Shown here: piece by piece, positions 26,310 through 34,741 of the stretch
Layout: each line of letters opens with the position of its first letter
Position numbering within the stretch: the stretch's first letter is position 1
Source of the DNA: Lentilitoribacter sp039986595
GTDB lineage: Bacteria > Pseudomonadota > Alphaproteobacteria > Rhizobiales > Rhizobiaceae
NCBI GenBank assembly: GCA_039986595.1
Contig: JBDWQJ010000005.1
Span: forward strand, 590,540-654,539
Direction of reading: 5' to 3'
DNA length: 64,000 nucleotides
Notes under the pieces: model-generated
Seen by the model: only the letters and a program-made list of their open reading frames with translations
What the model was told of the DNA's origin: nothing
Database searches by the model: none
Program-made: the position numbers and the translations under genes

Positions 26310-26342
26310 AAAAAAACCGCCAAACCCTTGATGGGTTGGCGG
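26310..26342 (-). terminator. Terminator of the sugar-acid operon
   Basis: On the minus strand a GC-rich stem (CCGCCAACCC / GGGTTTGGCGG, one bulged base, 5-nt loop) is followed by seven T residues. It lies 24 nt past the FAH-type gene and ends the SDR-dehydratase-FAH transcript. Confidence 0.85.
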
Positions 26343-26366
26343 CTAATTTTAAGTCAACGAACGTTC

Positions 26367-27212
26367 TTATGCGTCTTGGTCTACATTCTGTGTTTGTGTG
26401 CCAAGCTTAGAAATCGACAGTGACATCACATCACCTTTCTTAAGATATACAGGTGGCTTCATACCCATACCAACACCGGGAGGCGTACCTGTTGAAATCA
26501 CGTCACCTGGGTGCAGCGTCATCATTTGCGACAGATGCGAGATGATTTTCGCAACGGTGAAGATCATTGTGGACGTTGAACCCGTCTGCATGCGTTTGCC
26601 GTTCACATCAAGCCACATGTCCAATTCTTGCGGATCACCAACTTCATCAGCTGTCACCAACCAAGGGCCAATCGGGCCAAATGTGTCGCAAGATTTACCT
26701 TTCGTCCACTGACCAGTCAGTTTGGTTTGGAATGTGCGCTCGGACACATCATTTGCAACGCAATAACCGGCGACATAATCCAACGCCTCTTCTTCAGAAA
26801 CGTATTTACATTTCTCACCAATCACAACGCCCAATTCAACTTCCCAGTCAGAGGTTTCAGAGCCACGTGGCAAGAAGACAGTATCGTTTGCACCTACAAC
26901 AGCTGATGTGGCTTTCATGAAAAGAATAGGATGATCAGGAATTGGTAGGCCCGATTCTGCAGCATGGTCTGAATAGTTCAAACCAATACACATGAATTTA
27001 CCGATCGAACCGACACAAGCACCATAACGCTGCTCACCCTCTACCAATGGCAAACCGCTAACATCAAGCGCTGACAATTTTGCAAGAGATTGTTTTGACA
27101 ATGCAGAACCATCGATATCGCTCACAACAGCAGACAAATCGCGCAGATTTCCATCTGCATCGATAATCCCTGGTTTTTCTTGCCCTTCGGCACCATAACG
27201 AACAAGTTTCAT
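26367..27212 (-). CDS. Fumarylacetoacetate-hydrolase-family enzyme (2,4-diketo-3-deoxy-acid hydrolase-like)
   Basis: A 281-residue FAH-fold hydrolase. Visible blocks are FMCIGLNYSDHAAESGLP, HPILFMKATSAVVGANDTVF, the acidic metal site SDWEVELGVVIG, VANDVSERTFQ and HPGDVISTGTPPGVGMG. In the non-phosphorylated L-fucose pathway a member of this family splits 2,4-diketo-3-deoxy-L-fuconate into pyruvate and L-lactate. The co-transcribed SDR and dehydratase make that class of reaction likely here, with the exact sugar unknown. Ureidoglycolate lyase is the main alternative for this subfamily but has no support from context. It is 77 nt downstream of the dehydratase gene. Confidence 0.85.
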   Translation of the reverse strand: MKLVRYGAEGQEKPGIIDADGNLRDLSAVVSDIDGSALSKQSLAKLSALDVSGLPLVEGEQRYGACVGSIGKFMCIGLNYSDHAAESGLPIPDHPILFMKATSAVVGANDTVFLPRGSETSDWEVELGVVIGEKCKYVSEEEALDYVAGYCVANDVSERTFQTKLTGQWTKGKSCDTFGPIGPWLVTADEVGDPQELDMWLDVNGKRMQTGSTSTMIFTVAKIISHLSQMMTLHPGDVISTGTPPGVGMGMKPPVYLKKGDVMSLSISKLGTQTQNVDQDA

Positions 27213-27289
27213 ATTTTTTCCTCACAAGTTTGGCCAATGTCTTTGGCCGAATAATTTAATCTCAAAAGTCTACTAGCTGATAATTCGTT

Positions 27290-29092
27290 TTAATGATTAT
27301 CCCTCGGCATGCCTTTTTTCGCGATAGACTGATATTTGGTTGCTCCACGAAGAACCATGCCTTCTGAAAACGGTTCAACAAGTCCACGGAAATACTCCTG
27401 CCACGGCGATTGGTGCCCCGGGTGATCATATCCACCACTTGCTTCAAACTCAGCTTTTCGAGCGGCCAGATCTTCATCGCTAATAACGATGTCAGCAGAA
27501 CATGCATTTAGATCAATGCGTACTGTGTCGCCTGACTTAACAAGCGCTAATCCACCACCGGTGGCAGCTTCTGGAGATGCATTTAAGATAGAGGGCGAAC
27601 CAGATGTACCCGATTGACGACCATCGCCAACACAGGGAAGCGCTTCAATACCTTGTTTAAGCAAGTAGCTTGGTGGGCGCATATTGACCACTTCTGCACC
27701 GCCGGGATACCCTACAGGCCCCGCACCACGCATAATCAAAATGCAATGTTCATCGATGTTTAATTCTGGATTATCAATCCTATGGTGAAAATCCTCTGGT
27801 CCATCAAAGACAACCGCCCGGCCTTCAAAAGCATTTGGGCTTTCAGGATTTGATAAGTAACGTGCACGGAAATCTGGTGAAATAGCACTTGTTTTCATAA
27901 TAGCTGAATCAAAAAGATTACCCTTAAGATTTATAAATCCAGCATCTGGTTTCATTGGGTTTGAAATAGGCATGATAACGTCATCATTTTCAATTTTCAC
28001 ATTCGCGCAATTCTCTGCCATGGTTTGACCATTCGCTGTCACAGCATCTGGATGCGGCAAGAGATCATTGGCAATCAACTCGCCTATGACTGCAGGCACA
28101 CCCCCAGCACGGTGATAATCTTCACCCAGATATTCACCAACTGGCTGCAAGTTCACGAGCATTGGGATCTTATGGCCAATGTTTTGCCAATCCTGATTAT
28201 CAAGCGACACACCAAGATGACGTGCAATTGCATTTAGGTGAATTGGTGCATTTGTTGAACCACCAATCGCGGAGTTCACAACAATCGCATTTTCAAACGC
28301 TGCGCGTGTCATAATTTTCGTTGGTGTTAAATCTTCCCAAACCATATCAACAATACGGCGACCTGTTTCATATGAAATCTGCCCACGCTCACGATATGGT
28401 GCAGGAATTGCAGCTGATCCTGGCAATTGCATGCCCAATGCTTCCGCAAGCGAATTCATCGTTGTGGCTGTGCCCATTGTATTGCAATACCCTACAGAAG
28501 GTGCCGATGATGCAACAAGGTCCATCATCCCTGCATCATCAATCTCGCCTTTTGCATGAAGTTCACGTGCTTTCCACATGATCGTGCCTGAGCCTGTGCG
28601 TTTACCCTTATACCATCCATTGAGCATCGGCCCAACGGATAACGCAATCGCCGGAATGTTCACAGTAGCAGCAGCCATAAGCAATGCAGGCGTTGTTTTA
28701 TCGCAGCCAATAGTGAGAACCACACCATCAATTGGATACCCATAAAGCGTTTCTACAAGCGATAGATACGCAAGATTACGATCCAGCATTGCCGTTGGTC
28801 GTTTGCCAGTTTCCTGTATAGGATGCACCGGAATTTCAATCACCGTACCGCCCATTGCAATCACACCATCACGCACGCGTTTTGCAAGCTCGATATGGTG
28901 ACGGTTACATGGAGAAAGATCAGAACCCGTTTGCGCAATTCCAATAATTGGTTTGCCGGACTGCAGTTCTTCACGCGTAAGCCCATAGTTCAGATAACGC
29001 TCTAAATATAGCGCTGTCATCTCTGCATTATCAGGATTATTGAACCATTGTTTGGATCTCAGATCCTCAGGTTTTACTATTTTCTTTAACAT
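27290..29092 (-). CDS. IlvD/Edd-family sugar-acid dehydratase (L-arabinonate-dehydratase-like)
   Basis: A 600-residue iron-sulfur dehydratase converting an aldonic acid to its 2-keto-3-deoxy acid. Ligands of the cluster are Cys62 (SPCNRH), Cys130 (IGCDKTTP) and Cys203 (GYCNTMGT), and the metal-binding Lys is Lys132. All are offset by +3 from the [2Fe-2S] Rhizobium L-arabinonate dehydratase (Cys59, Cys127, Cys200, Lys129, from memory). The catalytic Ser loop RQSGTSGSPSILNASPEAA is also present. The close match favours a sugar acid substrate over dihydroxyacid (isoleucine pathway). It lies in an operon with an SDR and an FAH-family hydrolase. Confidence 0.9.
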   Translation of the reverse strand: MLKKIVKPEDLRSKQWFNNPDNAEMTALYLERYLNYGLTREELQSGKPIIGIAQTGSDLSPCNRHHIELAKRVRDGVIAMGGTVIEIPVHPIQETGKRPTAMLDRNLAYLSLVETLYGYPIDGVVLTIGCDKTTPALLMAAATVNIPAIALSVGPMLNGWYKGKRTGSGTIMWKARELHAKGEIDDAGMMDLVASSAPSVGYCNTMGTATTMNSLAEALGMQLPGSAAIPAPYRERGQISYETGRRIVDMVWEDLTPTKIMTRAAFENAIVVNSAIGGSTNAPIHLNAIARHLGVSLDNQDWQNIGHKIPMLVNLQPVGEYLGEDYHRAGGVPAVIGELIANDLLPHPDAVTANGQTMAENCANVKIENDDVIMPISNPMKPDAGFINLKGNLFDSAIMKTSAISPDFRARYLSNPESPNAFEGRAVVFDGPEDFHHRIDNPELNIDEHCILIMRGAGPVGYPGGAEVVNMRPPSYLLKQGIEALPCVGDGRQSGTSGSPSILNASPEAATGGGLALVKSGDTVRIDLNACSADIVISDEDLAARKAEFEASGGYDHPGHQSPWQEYFRGLVEPFSEGMVLRGATKYQSIAKKGMPRDNH

Positions 29093-29110
29093 AATTTTCT
29101 CCAGAGAATT

Positions 29111-29854
29111 TTATCCGGCCCAACCGCCATCAATCAGCATGGTTTGCCCCGTTGTGAACGCACTTTCATCTGATGCCAGATAAACAGCTAATGCACCCAC
29201 TTCTTCAGGTGTTCCAATGCGACCCATAGGCTGACGCGCGATAAAAGCTTTTCTAGCTTCTTCATAATCACCCATCGCATGCAAACGATCTTCAAGCGAC
29301 GGGCTTTGAATGGTTCCAGGGCAAATCGCATTGCATCTCACACCGGTTTTAATGTGGTCAACAGCAACAGATTTTGTCATTCCGATAACAGCAGCTTTTG
29401 TTGCGCCATAAACAAAACGGTTGGGCGCACCTATAATGGAAGATGCTGCCGAAGACATATTGATAATTGAGCCATTGCCGTTTTCAAGCATAGCAGGAAG
29501 AAACGCTTTGATCATTCTAAACATCGATTTCACGTTTAAATCAAAGGCGAAATCCCAGTCTTCATCCGTGCATTCAGTAATAGAACCGGAATGCACAAAG
29601 CCTGCACAATTAAATAAAATATTGGGTGAAAACTTACCGGCTGCAGCACGCACATCCTCATCAGATCGCACATCCAATTTATGGGTCGTTAGGTTCTCAA
29701 TCCCTAGGTCATTAAGTTGCGCAAGAAGCTCTTCGTTAACATCAGTTGCAATGACCGATGCACCCTCATTTGCCATCGCTATAGCTGTTGATTTACCAAT
29801 GCCCTGCCCTGCTGCGGTTAACAACGCGGTTTTACCGGCCAATCTATTTGTCAT
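29111..29854 (-). CDS. SDR, 2-keto-3-deoxy-L-fuconate-dehydrogenase-like
   Basis: A 247-residue short-chain dehydrogenase. The nucleotide motif is TAAGQGIGKS rather than the usual TGxxxGIG, a variant shared with 2-keto-3-deoxy-L-fuconate dehydrogenases and animal DHRS6. Asp at ATDVNEE indicates NAD preference. The catalytic Ser (MSSAASSI) and YxxxK (YGATKAA) are present, and the C-terminus ends TGQTMLIDGGWAG. In the pathway it would oxidise the 4-OH of a 2-keto-3-deoxy acid to give the substrate of the FAH-family hydrolase. First gene of the three-gene minus-strand operon, 18 nt before the dehydratase. Confidence 0.85.
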   Translation of the reverse strand: MTNRLAGKTALLTAAGQGIGKSTAIAMANEGASVIATDVNEELLAQLNDLGIENLTTHKLDVRSDEDVRAAAGKFSPNILFNCAGFVHSGSITECTDEDWDFAFDLNVKSMFRMIKAFLPAMLENGNGSIINMSSAASSIIGAPNRFVYGATKAAVIGMTKSVAVDHIKTGVRCNAICPGTIQSPSLEDRLHAMGDYEEARKAFIARQPMGRIGTPEEVGALAVYLASDESAFTTGQTMLIDGGWAG

Positions 29855-29921
29855 TTCGCATCCTCCTGTACGTATTTAATCTGTAAAAAAATATTGTGTA
29901 TGCGTCTGTCGCTAAATGAAT

Positions 29922-30578
29922 TTAGCCAGACTTATGTAGATGGTTTGACAGTGCTGTTTGGCATGCCAAAACATCACGTTCCAAAGCTGCATTTAAGATG
30001 TTTAAATGCTCTTTTATATTATCTTGGCGAAAGCCAGACCCTTCAGAAACCGCAAGCATATGCATGCGATGCAGATCATAGATATCGCGATGCTTCTTGA
30101 TCAAAAGCGAGGAACCACAGCGCGAAATCAGCGTTTCATGGAACTCCCACTCACAATCGCACCAAATATCAAAGAGCTCTTCGCTTTCTTGGTCTGCTTT
30201 AAATTTATTTTCAACATGAGCCAACTTATGATGGGTTGCAGCAAGTTGCGCCTCCCATTCAAGACCGCCTTGTTCAATAGATAAACGAGCCCCTTCGCAT
30301 TCAATCAGTATCCTGTGCTCAACAGCTTCATTACAAAGCTCAAGTGAAGCAAGTGGAACTTTAAACCCTTTGTGTTCTTGAAATTCCACCAATCCATCAC
30401 TCGATAGCCTGAATAAAATTTCCCGTAACTGGCTAGCAGAACAACCATACTGTAAGCGAAGCTCTTCAGGCTTCAACTTTTGGCTAGGCTCGAATTGTGC
30501 AGAAATAAGTCGTCGACGAAAATCCCAATAGATATCGACATTCCCATCGTTATTTTTATCCAACAATCTGGCTTCCAT
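29922..30578 (-). CDS. GntR-family (FadR-type) transcriptional regulator
   Basis: A 218-residue regulator with an N-terminal winged helix (about 15-75: RRLISAQFEPSQKLKPEELR, then YGCSASQLREILFRLSSDGL) and a C-terminal all-helical FCD ligand domain with the expected metal-binding residues (ECEWEFHETLISRC-like: CDCEWEFHETLI, and HLNILNAALERD, SNHLHKSG). Such regulators usually repress adjoining catabolic genes and are released by the sugar acid or its keto-deoxy product. It sits between the two arms of the sugar-acid locus and is divergent from the UxaA-type gene. Confidence 0.85.
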   Translation of the reverse strand: MEARLLDKNNDGNVDIYWDFRRRLISAQFEPSQKLKPEELRLQYGCSASQLREILFRLSSDGLVEFQEHKGFKVPLASLELCNEAVEHRILIECEGARLSIEQGGLEWEAQLAATHHKLAHVENKFKADQESEELFDIWCDCEWEFHETLISRCGSSLLIKKHRDIYDLHRMHMLAVSEGSGFRQDNIKEHLNILNAALERDVLACQTALSNHLHKSG

Positions 30579-30666
30579 ACCAATCTCTCATACGGTTTTG
30601 CATAGGGTGTTTTTTATCCACCGCATCTTTCATTAAATACGGATGACATACTTTTTTGATAAAAAC

Positions 30667-30705
30667 CAGTATTTTCGTGATTTTTTATTTTTCACAAAAA
30701 TACTG
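30667..30705. repeat. Inverted repeat in divergent gntR/uxaA promoter region
   Basis: Arms 30667-30679 (CAGTATTTTCGTG) and 30693-30705 (CACAAAAATACTG) pair at 12 of 13 positions with a 13-nt AT-rich spacer. Centre-to-centre spacing of about two and a half turns. Could be a regulator-binding region or a weak hairpin. Confidence 0.4.
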
Positions 30706-30726
30706 AAATTTTTGTTTACTCCCTTG

Positions 30727-30739
30727 TGAGCAATGCTCA
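30727..30739. promoter_or_regulatory. Perfect palindrome, candidate GntR operator
   Basis: TGAGCA-A-TGCTCA is a perfect 13-bp inverted repeat, 81 nt before the preferred UxaA start and 149 nt before the GntR start. Its position suits an operator controlling the divergent promoters; the assignment to the neighbouring GntR protein is inference. Confidence 0.4.
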
Positions 30740-30819
30740 TTCTTGATACCAATGCATAGAAAAGAAGCAGCGCACATGTATTTGAAGCACAAAATGATAG
30801 CTTCATTTGAGGAGTGAAA

Positions 30820-32328
30820 GTGACTGATTTTGTAAAATTAAATGGCGCAGACAATGTTGTAACTGTGACGCGCTCAATAGAATTGGGCACCGAAATTTCA
30901 GGCATCACCTCCAACCAGAACATTCCGCGTGGACATAAATTCGCCATTCAAGACATCCCCATCGGTGATCCAGTTTTCAAATATGCACAAAAAATAGGTT
31001 ATGCCAGTCAGCCCATTCAAGCCGGTGACCATGTTCATACCCACAATGTTGAGTTTCGCAATGTGGATGCTGAATACGAGTATTCGACAAATATCTGTGA
31101 AGCAAAAACGGCCAATGACAATCAACTTGATACGTTTAACGGCTATCGCCGTGAAAACGGCAAAGTCGGCACCCGTAACTATATTGCCATTGTCACATCC
31201 GTGAACTGTTCTGCAACAGCTGCGCGCAAAATCGCAGATGCATTCGGCAAAGAAGAATTAAAAGACTATCCAAATGTTGATGGTGTTGTTGCTTTCGTAC
31301 ACGGCACAGGTTGCGGCATGGCCGACAGTGGTGACGGGATGGATGCGCTTCAACGCGTTATGTGGGGCTATGCCAAACACCCAAATCACGCCGGCGTTTT
31401 AATGCTTGGTCTGGGATGTGAAATCAACCAAATTGACTGGTTGCTTGAGGTGAATGACCTTAAACAAGGTCCCTTGTTTCACACTATGAATATTCAAGAT
31501 GTCGCTGGATTACGCATTACGGTCGAAAAAGGTATTGAACGCATTAAGGCAATGCTGCCTGAAGCAAATAAGTTCACCCGTGAGCCTTGCCCCGTATCTG
31601 AGTTAAAAGTTGGATTGCAATGCGGTGGATCGGACGCGTGGTCTGGCATTACAGCTAATCCTGCATTGGGGTATGCCTCTGATTTAATTGCCGCACAAAA
31701 AGGCACAGCTCTTTTGGCTGAAACACCAGAAATTTACGGCGCAGAACACTTGCTTCTCCAGCGTGTTCGCGACAAGAAAACGGGTGACAAACTCCTTGGA
31801 TTAATTCGTTGGTGGGAAGACTATACAGAGCGCAACAAAGGTTCGATGGATAACAATCCTTCCCCTGGAAACAAAAAAGGTGGTTTGACCACTATTTTAG
31901 AAAAGTCACTAGGCGCTTCAGCAAAAGGTGGGACATCACCTTTAAATGCGGTTTATAAATATGGTGAGGAAATTCGCAGCGAAGGTTTTGCATTTATGGA
32001 TTCTCCTGGCTACGACCCTGCATCCGTCACCGGCCAAATCGCCAGCGGATGCAACATCATAGTATTTACAACGGGACGCGGGTCCGCCTTTGGCTCTAAA
32101 CCTGCACCAACTATCAAAGTTGCGAGTAATTCAATCATGTATAACCGCATGAATGAAGACATGGATATCAACGCAGGTGACATGCTCGAAGGCGTTAGCC
32201 TCGAAGAAAAAGGGCGAGAAATGTACGACCTTATCTTACGTGTTGCATCCGGCGAGCAATCAAAATCTGAAGCACAAGGGCTTGGTGATCATGAGTTTGT
32301 ACCATGGCAAATTGGCGCCGTAATGTAG
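30820..32328 (+). CDS. UxaA-family sugar-acid dehydratase (altronate/galactarate dehydratase-like)
   Basis: A protein of about 502 residues with an N-terminal SAF-like domain (residues 1-90, ISGITSNQNIPRGHKFAIQD) and a UxaA/GarD catalytic domain that starts at FNGYRRENGKVGTRNYIAIV and includes FVHGTGCGMADSG, LGLGCEINQ, LQCGGSDAWSGITANPALGY and a C-terminal GCNIIVFTTGRGSAFGSKPA. Family members dehydrate altronate or galactarate with an Fe(II) centre. It is the second dehydratase of the locus, unrelated in fold to the IlvD-type enzyme. GTG at 30820 is preferred (GAGGAG 5 nt upstream); a GTG at 30814 would add 2 residues. Followed by the 3-hydroxyisobutyrate-dehydrogenase-like gene 49 nt on. Confidence 0.85.
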   Translation: MTDFVKLNGADNVVTVTRSIELGTEISGITSNQNIPRGHKFAIQDIPIGDPVFKYAQKIGYASQPIQAGDHVHTHNVEFRNVDAEYEYSTNICEAKTANDNQLDTFNGYRRENGKVGTRNYIAIVTSVNCSATAARKIADAFGKEELKDYPNVDGVVAFVHGTGCGMADSGDGMDALQRVMWGYAKHPNHAGVLMLGLGCEINQIDWLLEVNDLKQGPLFHTMNIQDVAGLRITVEKGIERIKAMLPEANKFTREPCPVSELKVGLQCGGSDAWSGITANPALGYASDLIAAQKGTALLAETPEIYGAEHLLLQRVRDKKTGDKLLGLIRWWEDYTERNKGSMDNNPSPGNKKGGLTTILEKSLGASAKGGTSPLNAVYKYGEEIRSEGFAFMDSPGYDPASVTGQIASGCNIIVFTTGRGSAFGSKPAPTIKVASNSIMYNRMNEDMDINAGDMLEGVSLEEKGREMYDLILRVASGEQSKSEAQGLGDHEFVPWQIGAVM

Positions 32329-32377
32329 CTTCCAACAATCTCCTTTAACAAGATGAATATAGAATTAGGACAATAAA

Positions 32378-33265
32378 ATGACGCAACAAAAAATTGGATT
32401 TATCGGTCTAGGATTGATGGGCGCAGCTATGGTCGACCGCCTACTCGACAAAGGTTATGAGCTTACGGTGATGGGCAACAAATCACGCCCTCGCATAGAT
32501 AAGGCAATCGCACGCGGAGCTGTTGAAGCTGCTTCAGCAAAGGATTTGGCCGAAAAGTCTGACATTATCATGTTATGCATGGATACATCGCAATCTGTTG
32601 AATCACGTATGTTTGGTGATGATGGTGTTTTGGCTGGACTAAAAGAAGGTTCCGTTGTCATCGATTTCGGCACATCTCTACCAAGCTCGACAAAAATGCT
32701 AGGTGAAAAAGTTGCTAAAAAAGGTGGCCAATATCTCGATGGCCCGCTTGGGCGCACACCATCGCATGCATTGGAAGGCAAGCTTAACATCATGACGTCA
32801 GGTGATGAGGCTGCATTTAAAAGTATTAAGTCAGTGCTTGAAGATTTAGGTGAAAATGTATTCTTCCTTGGCGAACTTGCAACAGGTCACACAATTAAAT
32901 TGATCAACAACTTCTTTGCGATGACAACAGCATCTGCAATGTCTGAGGCATTTGTTATGGCCGATAAGGCAGGTGTTGACCGCCAGAAAGTTTATGATGT
33001 GATGTCAGCTGGTCCTGTTCATTCCATGATGATGGATTTCGTCAAAGCTTATGCAATTGACGGCAATCCAGAAAATTTGGCTTTTGCGATCAAAAACGCA
33101 TCAAAAGACGTGGGCTATTATGGTCAGATGGCTGATGACTTGGGAGTTGAAAGCATCATGTCAAAATCAGCACGCACAGCGCTCACGTCTGCAATAGACG
33201 AAGGTATGGGCGATAATCTGGTACCGGAAATGGTCAACTTCTTTGAGAAGAAGTTCAGCTCTTAG
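32378..33265 (+). CDS. 3-hydroxyisobutyrate-dehydrogenase-family oxidoreductase
   Basis: A 295-residue beta-hydroxyacid dehydrogenase. The Rossmann motif GFIGLGLMGAAM begins at residue 7; the substrate segment DGPLGRTPSHALEGKLNIM takes the place of the usual DAPVSGG; the catalytic Lys is Lys174 (GHTIKLINNFF). Substitution of the DAPVSGG core (here DGPLGRTPSHA) suggests a substrate other than 3-hydroxyisobutyrate, perhaps a sugar-acid-derived semialdehyde or 2-keto acid. It is co-directional with the UxaA-type dehydratase and likely acts on the same pathway. Confidence 0.85.
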   Translation: MTQQKIGFIGLGLMGAAMVDRLLDKGYELTVMGNKSRPRIDKAIARGAVEAASAKDLAEKSDIIMLCMDTSQSVESRMFGDDGVLAGLKEGSVVIDFGTSLPSSTKMLGEKVAKKGGQYLDGPLGRTPSHALEGKLNIMTSGDEAAFKSIKSVLEDLGENVFFLGELATGHTIKLINNFFAMTTASAMSEAFVMADKAGVDRQKVYDVMSAGPVHSMMMDFVKAYAIDGNPENLAFAIKNASKDVGYYGQMADDLGVESIMSKSARTALTSAIDEGMGDNLVPEMVNFFEKKFSS

Positions 33266-33283
33266 GATATTCTGGCTATTTGC

Positions 33284-33982
33284 TTAATCATCATCAAGCG
33301 AATAGCCAAATCCACGAATTGTGCGAACTGGATCTTTCTTTCCAGTTTGCTTGAGCGCTTTGCGCAAACGCCCAACATGGACATCAACTGTTCTTAAATC
33401 GATGTCGCTGTTCATGCCCCAAACACGATCGAGCAATTGCTCACGACTCCACACACGGCCTGGTTTTTCAAGTAAAAATACAAGCAAGCGAAACTCTGTT
33501 GGCCCAAGTTTGATCGTATCATCACCATAGCTAACGCGGTGACGTTCAAGATCAACGACTAACTCACCAAATGACAGTGACTGCTTTGCGGTGCTTGGGC
33601 GAGATCGACGCAAGGTGGCTCGTACACGCGCCATGAGTTCCGTTATTGAATAAGGCTTAACGATGTAATCATCTGCACCTGTATCCAAACCACGCACCCG
33701 ATCTGTCTCTTCCCCGCGCGCGGTGAGCATAATCACAGGAATTTCAGACGTTTCTTTTTTGCGCTTTAGCTGACGACAAACTTCAATTCCCGATAAATTG
33801 GGCAACATCCAATCAAGCAAAATAATATCTGGTATGACCTCTTCTGCACATAAGAGCCCCTCCTCACCATCGGTTGCCTTAGAAACAGAAAAACCTTCTT
33901 TTTCAAGATTATATGCAAGTAATTCCATCTGCGGCGGTTCATCTTCTACGACCAAAACTCTGGCTGCTGAAAAATCTGACAT
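33284..33982 (-). CDS. phoB: Phosphate regulon response regulator PhoB
   Basis: An OmpR-type response regulator of 232 residues that activates Pho genes under phosphate limitation. The receiver domain has the acidic pair Glu13-Asp14, phospho-acceptor Asp57 (ILLDWMLPNLSG), and conserved Thr and Lys (MLTARG, YIVKPYS). The C-terminal winged helix contains KLGPTEFRLLVFLLEKPGRV and the recognition helix RTVDVHVGRLRKAL, matching PhoB. Last gene of phoR-pstSCAB-phoU-phoB. Confidence 0.95.
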   Translation of the reverse strand: MSDFSAARVLVVEDEPPQMELLAYNLEKEGFSVSKATDGEEGLLCAEEVIPDIILLDWMLPNLSGIEVCRQLKRKKETSEIPVIMLTARGEETDRVRGLDTGADDYIVKPYSITELMARVRATLRRSRPSTAKQSLSFGELVVDLERHRVSYGDDTIKLGPTEFRLLVFLLEKPGRVWSREQLLDRVWGMNSDIDLRTVDVHVGRLRKALKQTGKKDPVRTIRGFGYSLDDD

Positions 33983-34010
33983 TGGGAATTCCCTCTTTGG
34001 CTTAAAAAGC

Positions 34011-34730
34011 CTACTCGTCTAAATCTACAGTAATAGATGAAGTTAAATCGCTCTTAGCACGATCATCATCCGGCAATGAACCACTGACCATGTAATGAAC
34101 CTGTTCCGCAATATTTGTGGTATGATCGCCCATACGTTCAAAGTTCTTTGCAATAAACAATAAGTGCATACATGAAGTGATATTGCGCGGATTTTCCATC
34201 ATATATGTCAGCAATTCACGGAACAGCGTGTTGTGGATGAGATCAACATCTTCATCCTTATGTCGCCAATGATCAGCCATGTCTTTGTCGCGCGCGACAT
34301 ATGAATCCACAACACCCTTAATCATTTCCTGCACAATTTCACTCATCCGGGAAATTGTTTCATTGGATGATCCAAGCGGCGTCAATTCAGTGACAACACT
34401 CGCACGCTTTGCAACGTTTTTAGCGTAATCACCAATACGCTCGAGATTGCTCACCATTTTAAGCGCAACAACAACAGCGCGAAGATCTTGCGCCATCGGC
34501 TGACGTTGAACCAAAATACGGATTGCCATATCACCGATTTCGGTCTCTAACTGATCCACTCGCTTATCAGAAGCGCGGATGCTTTCAACAAGGTCTAAAT
34601 CCTGTTTCAGTAAGCATGTGACACAGTCGTTTACTTGCGCTTCAACAAGCCCAGCCATTTCTAATACAAGAGTTTCAACGGTCTTAAGATCATTATCAAA
34701 AGAAGTTACGATATGCGCATCTTTGTTCAT
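34011..34730 (-). CDS. phoU: Phosphate transport regulator PhoU
   Basis: A 239-residue protein with two PhoU three-helix repeats. Metal-binding-type motifs of the family appear as VSNLERIGDYAKNVA in the first repeat and IAKNFERMGDHTTNIAEQVH in the second. PhoU relays the transport state of PstSCAB to PhoR and keeps the regulon off when phosphate is abundant. ATG at 34730 (MNKDAHIVT) has GGAG 6 nt upstream; the frame begins 4 codons earlier with GTG. It follows pstB by 11 nt. Confidence 0.95.
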   Translation of the reverse strand: MNKDAHIVTSFDNDLKTVETLVLEMAGLVEAQVNDCVTCLLKQDLDLVESIRASDKRVDQLETEIGDMAIRILVQRQPMAQDLRAVVVALKMVSNLERIGDYAKNVAKRASVVTELTPLGSSNETISRMSEIVQEMIKGVVDSYVARDKDMADHWRHKDEDVDLIHNTLFRELLTYMMENPRNITSCMHLLFIAKNFERMGDHTTNIAEQVHYMVSGSLPDDDRAKSDLTSSITVDLDE

Positions 34731-34741
34731 TTTATTCTCCA

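Noticed and set aside
26567..26920. Plus-strand frames of about 100 codons opposite the FAH-family gene
   Set aside because: They are antisense shadows of a well-supported gene, with low-complexity or Cys/His-rich translations and no ribosome sites.
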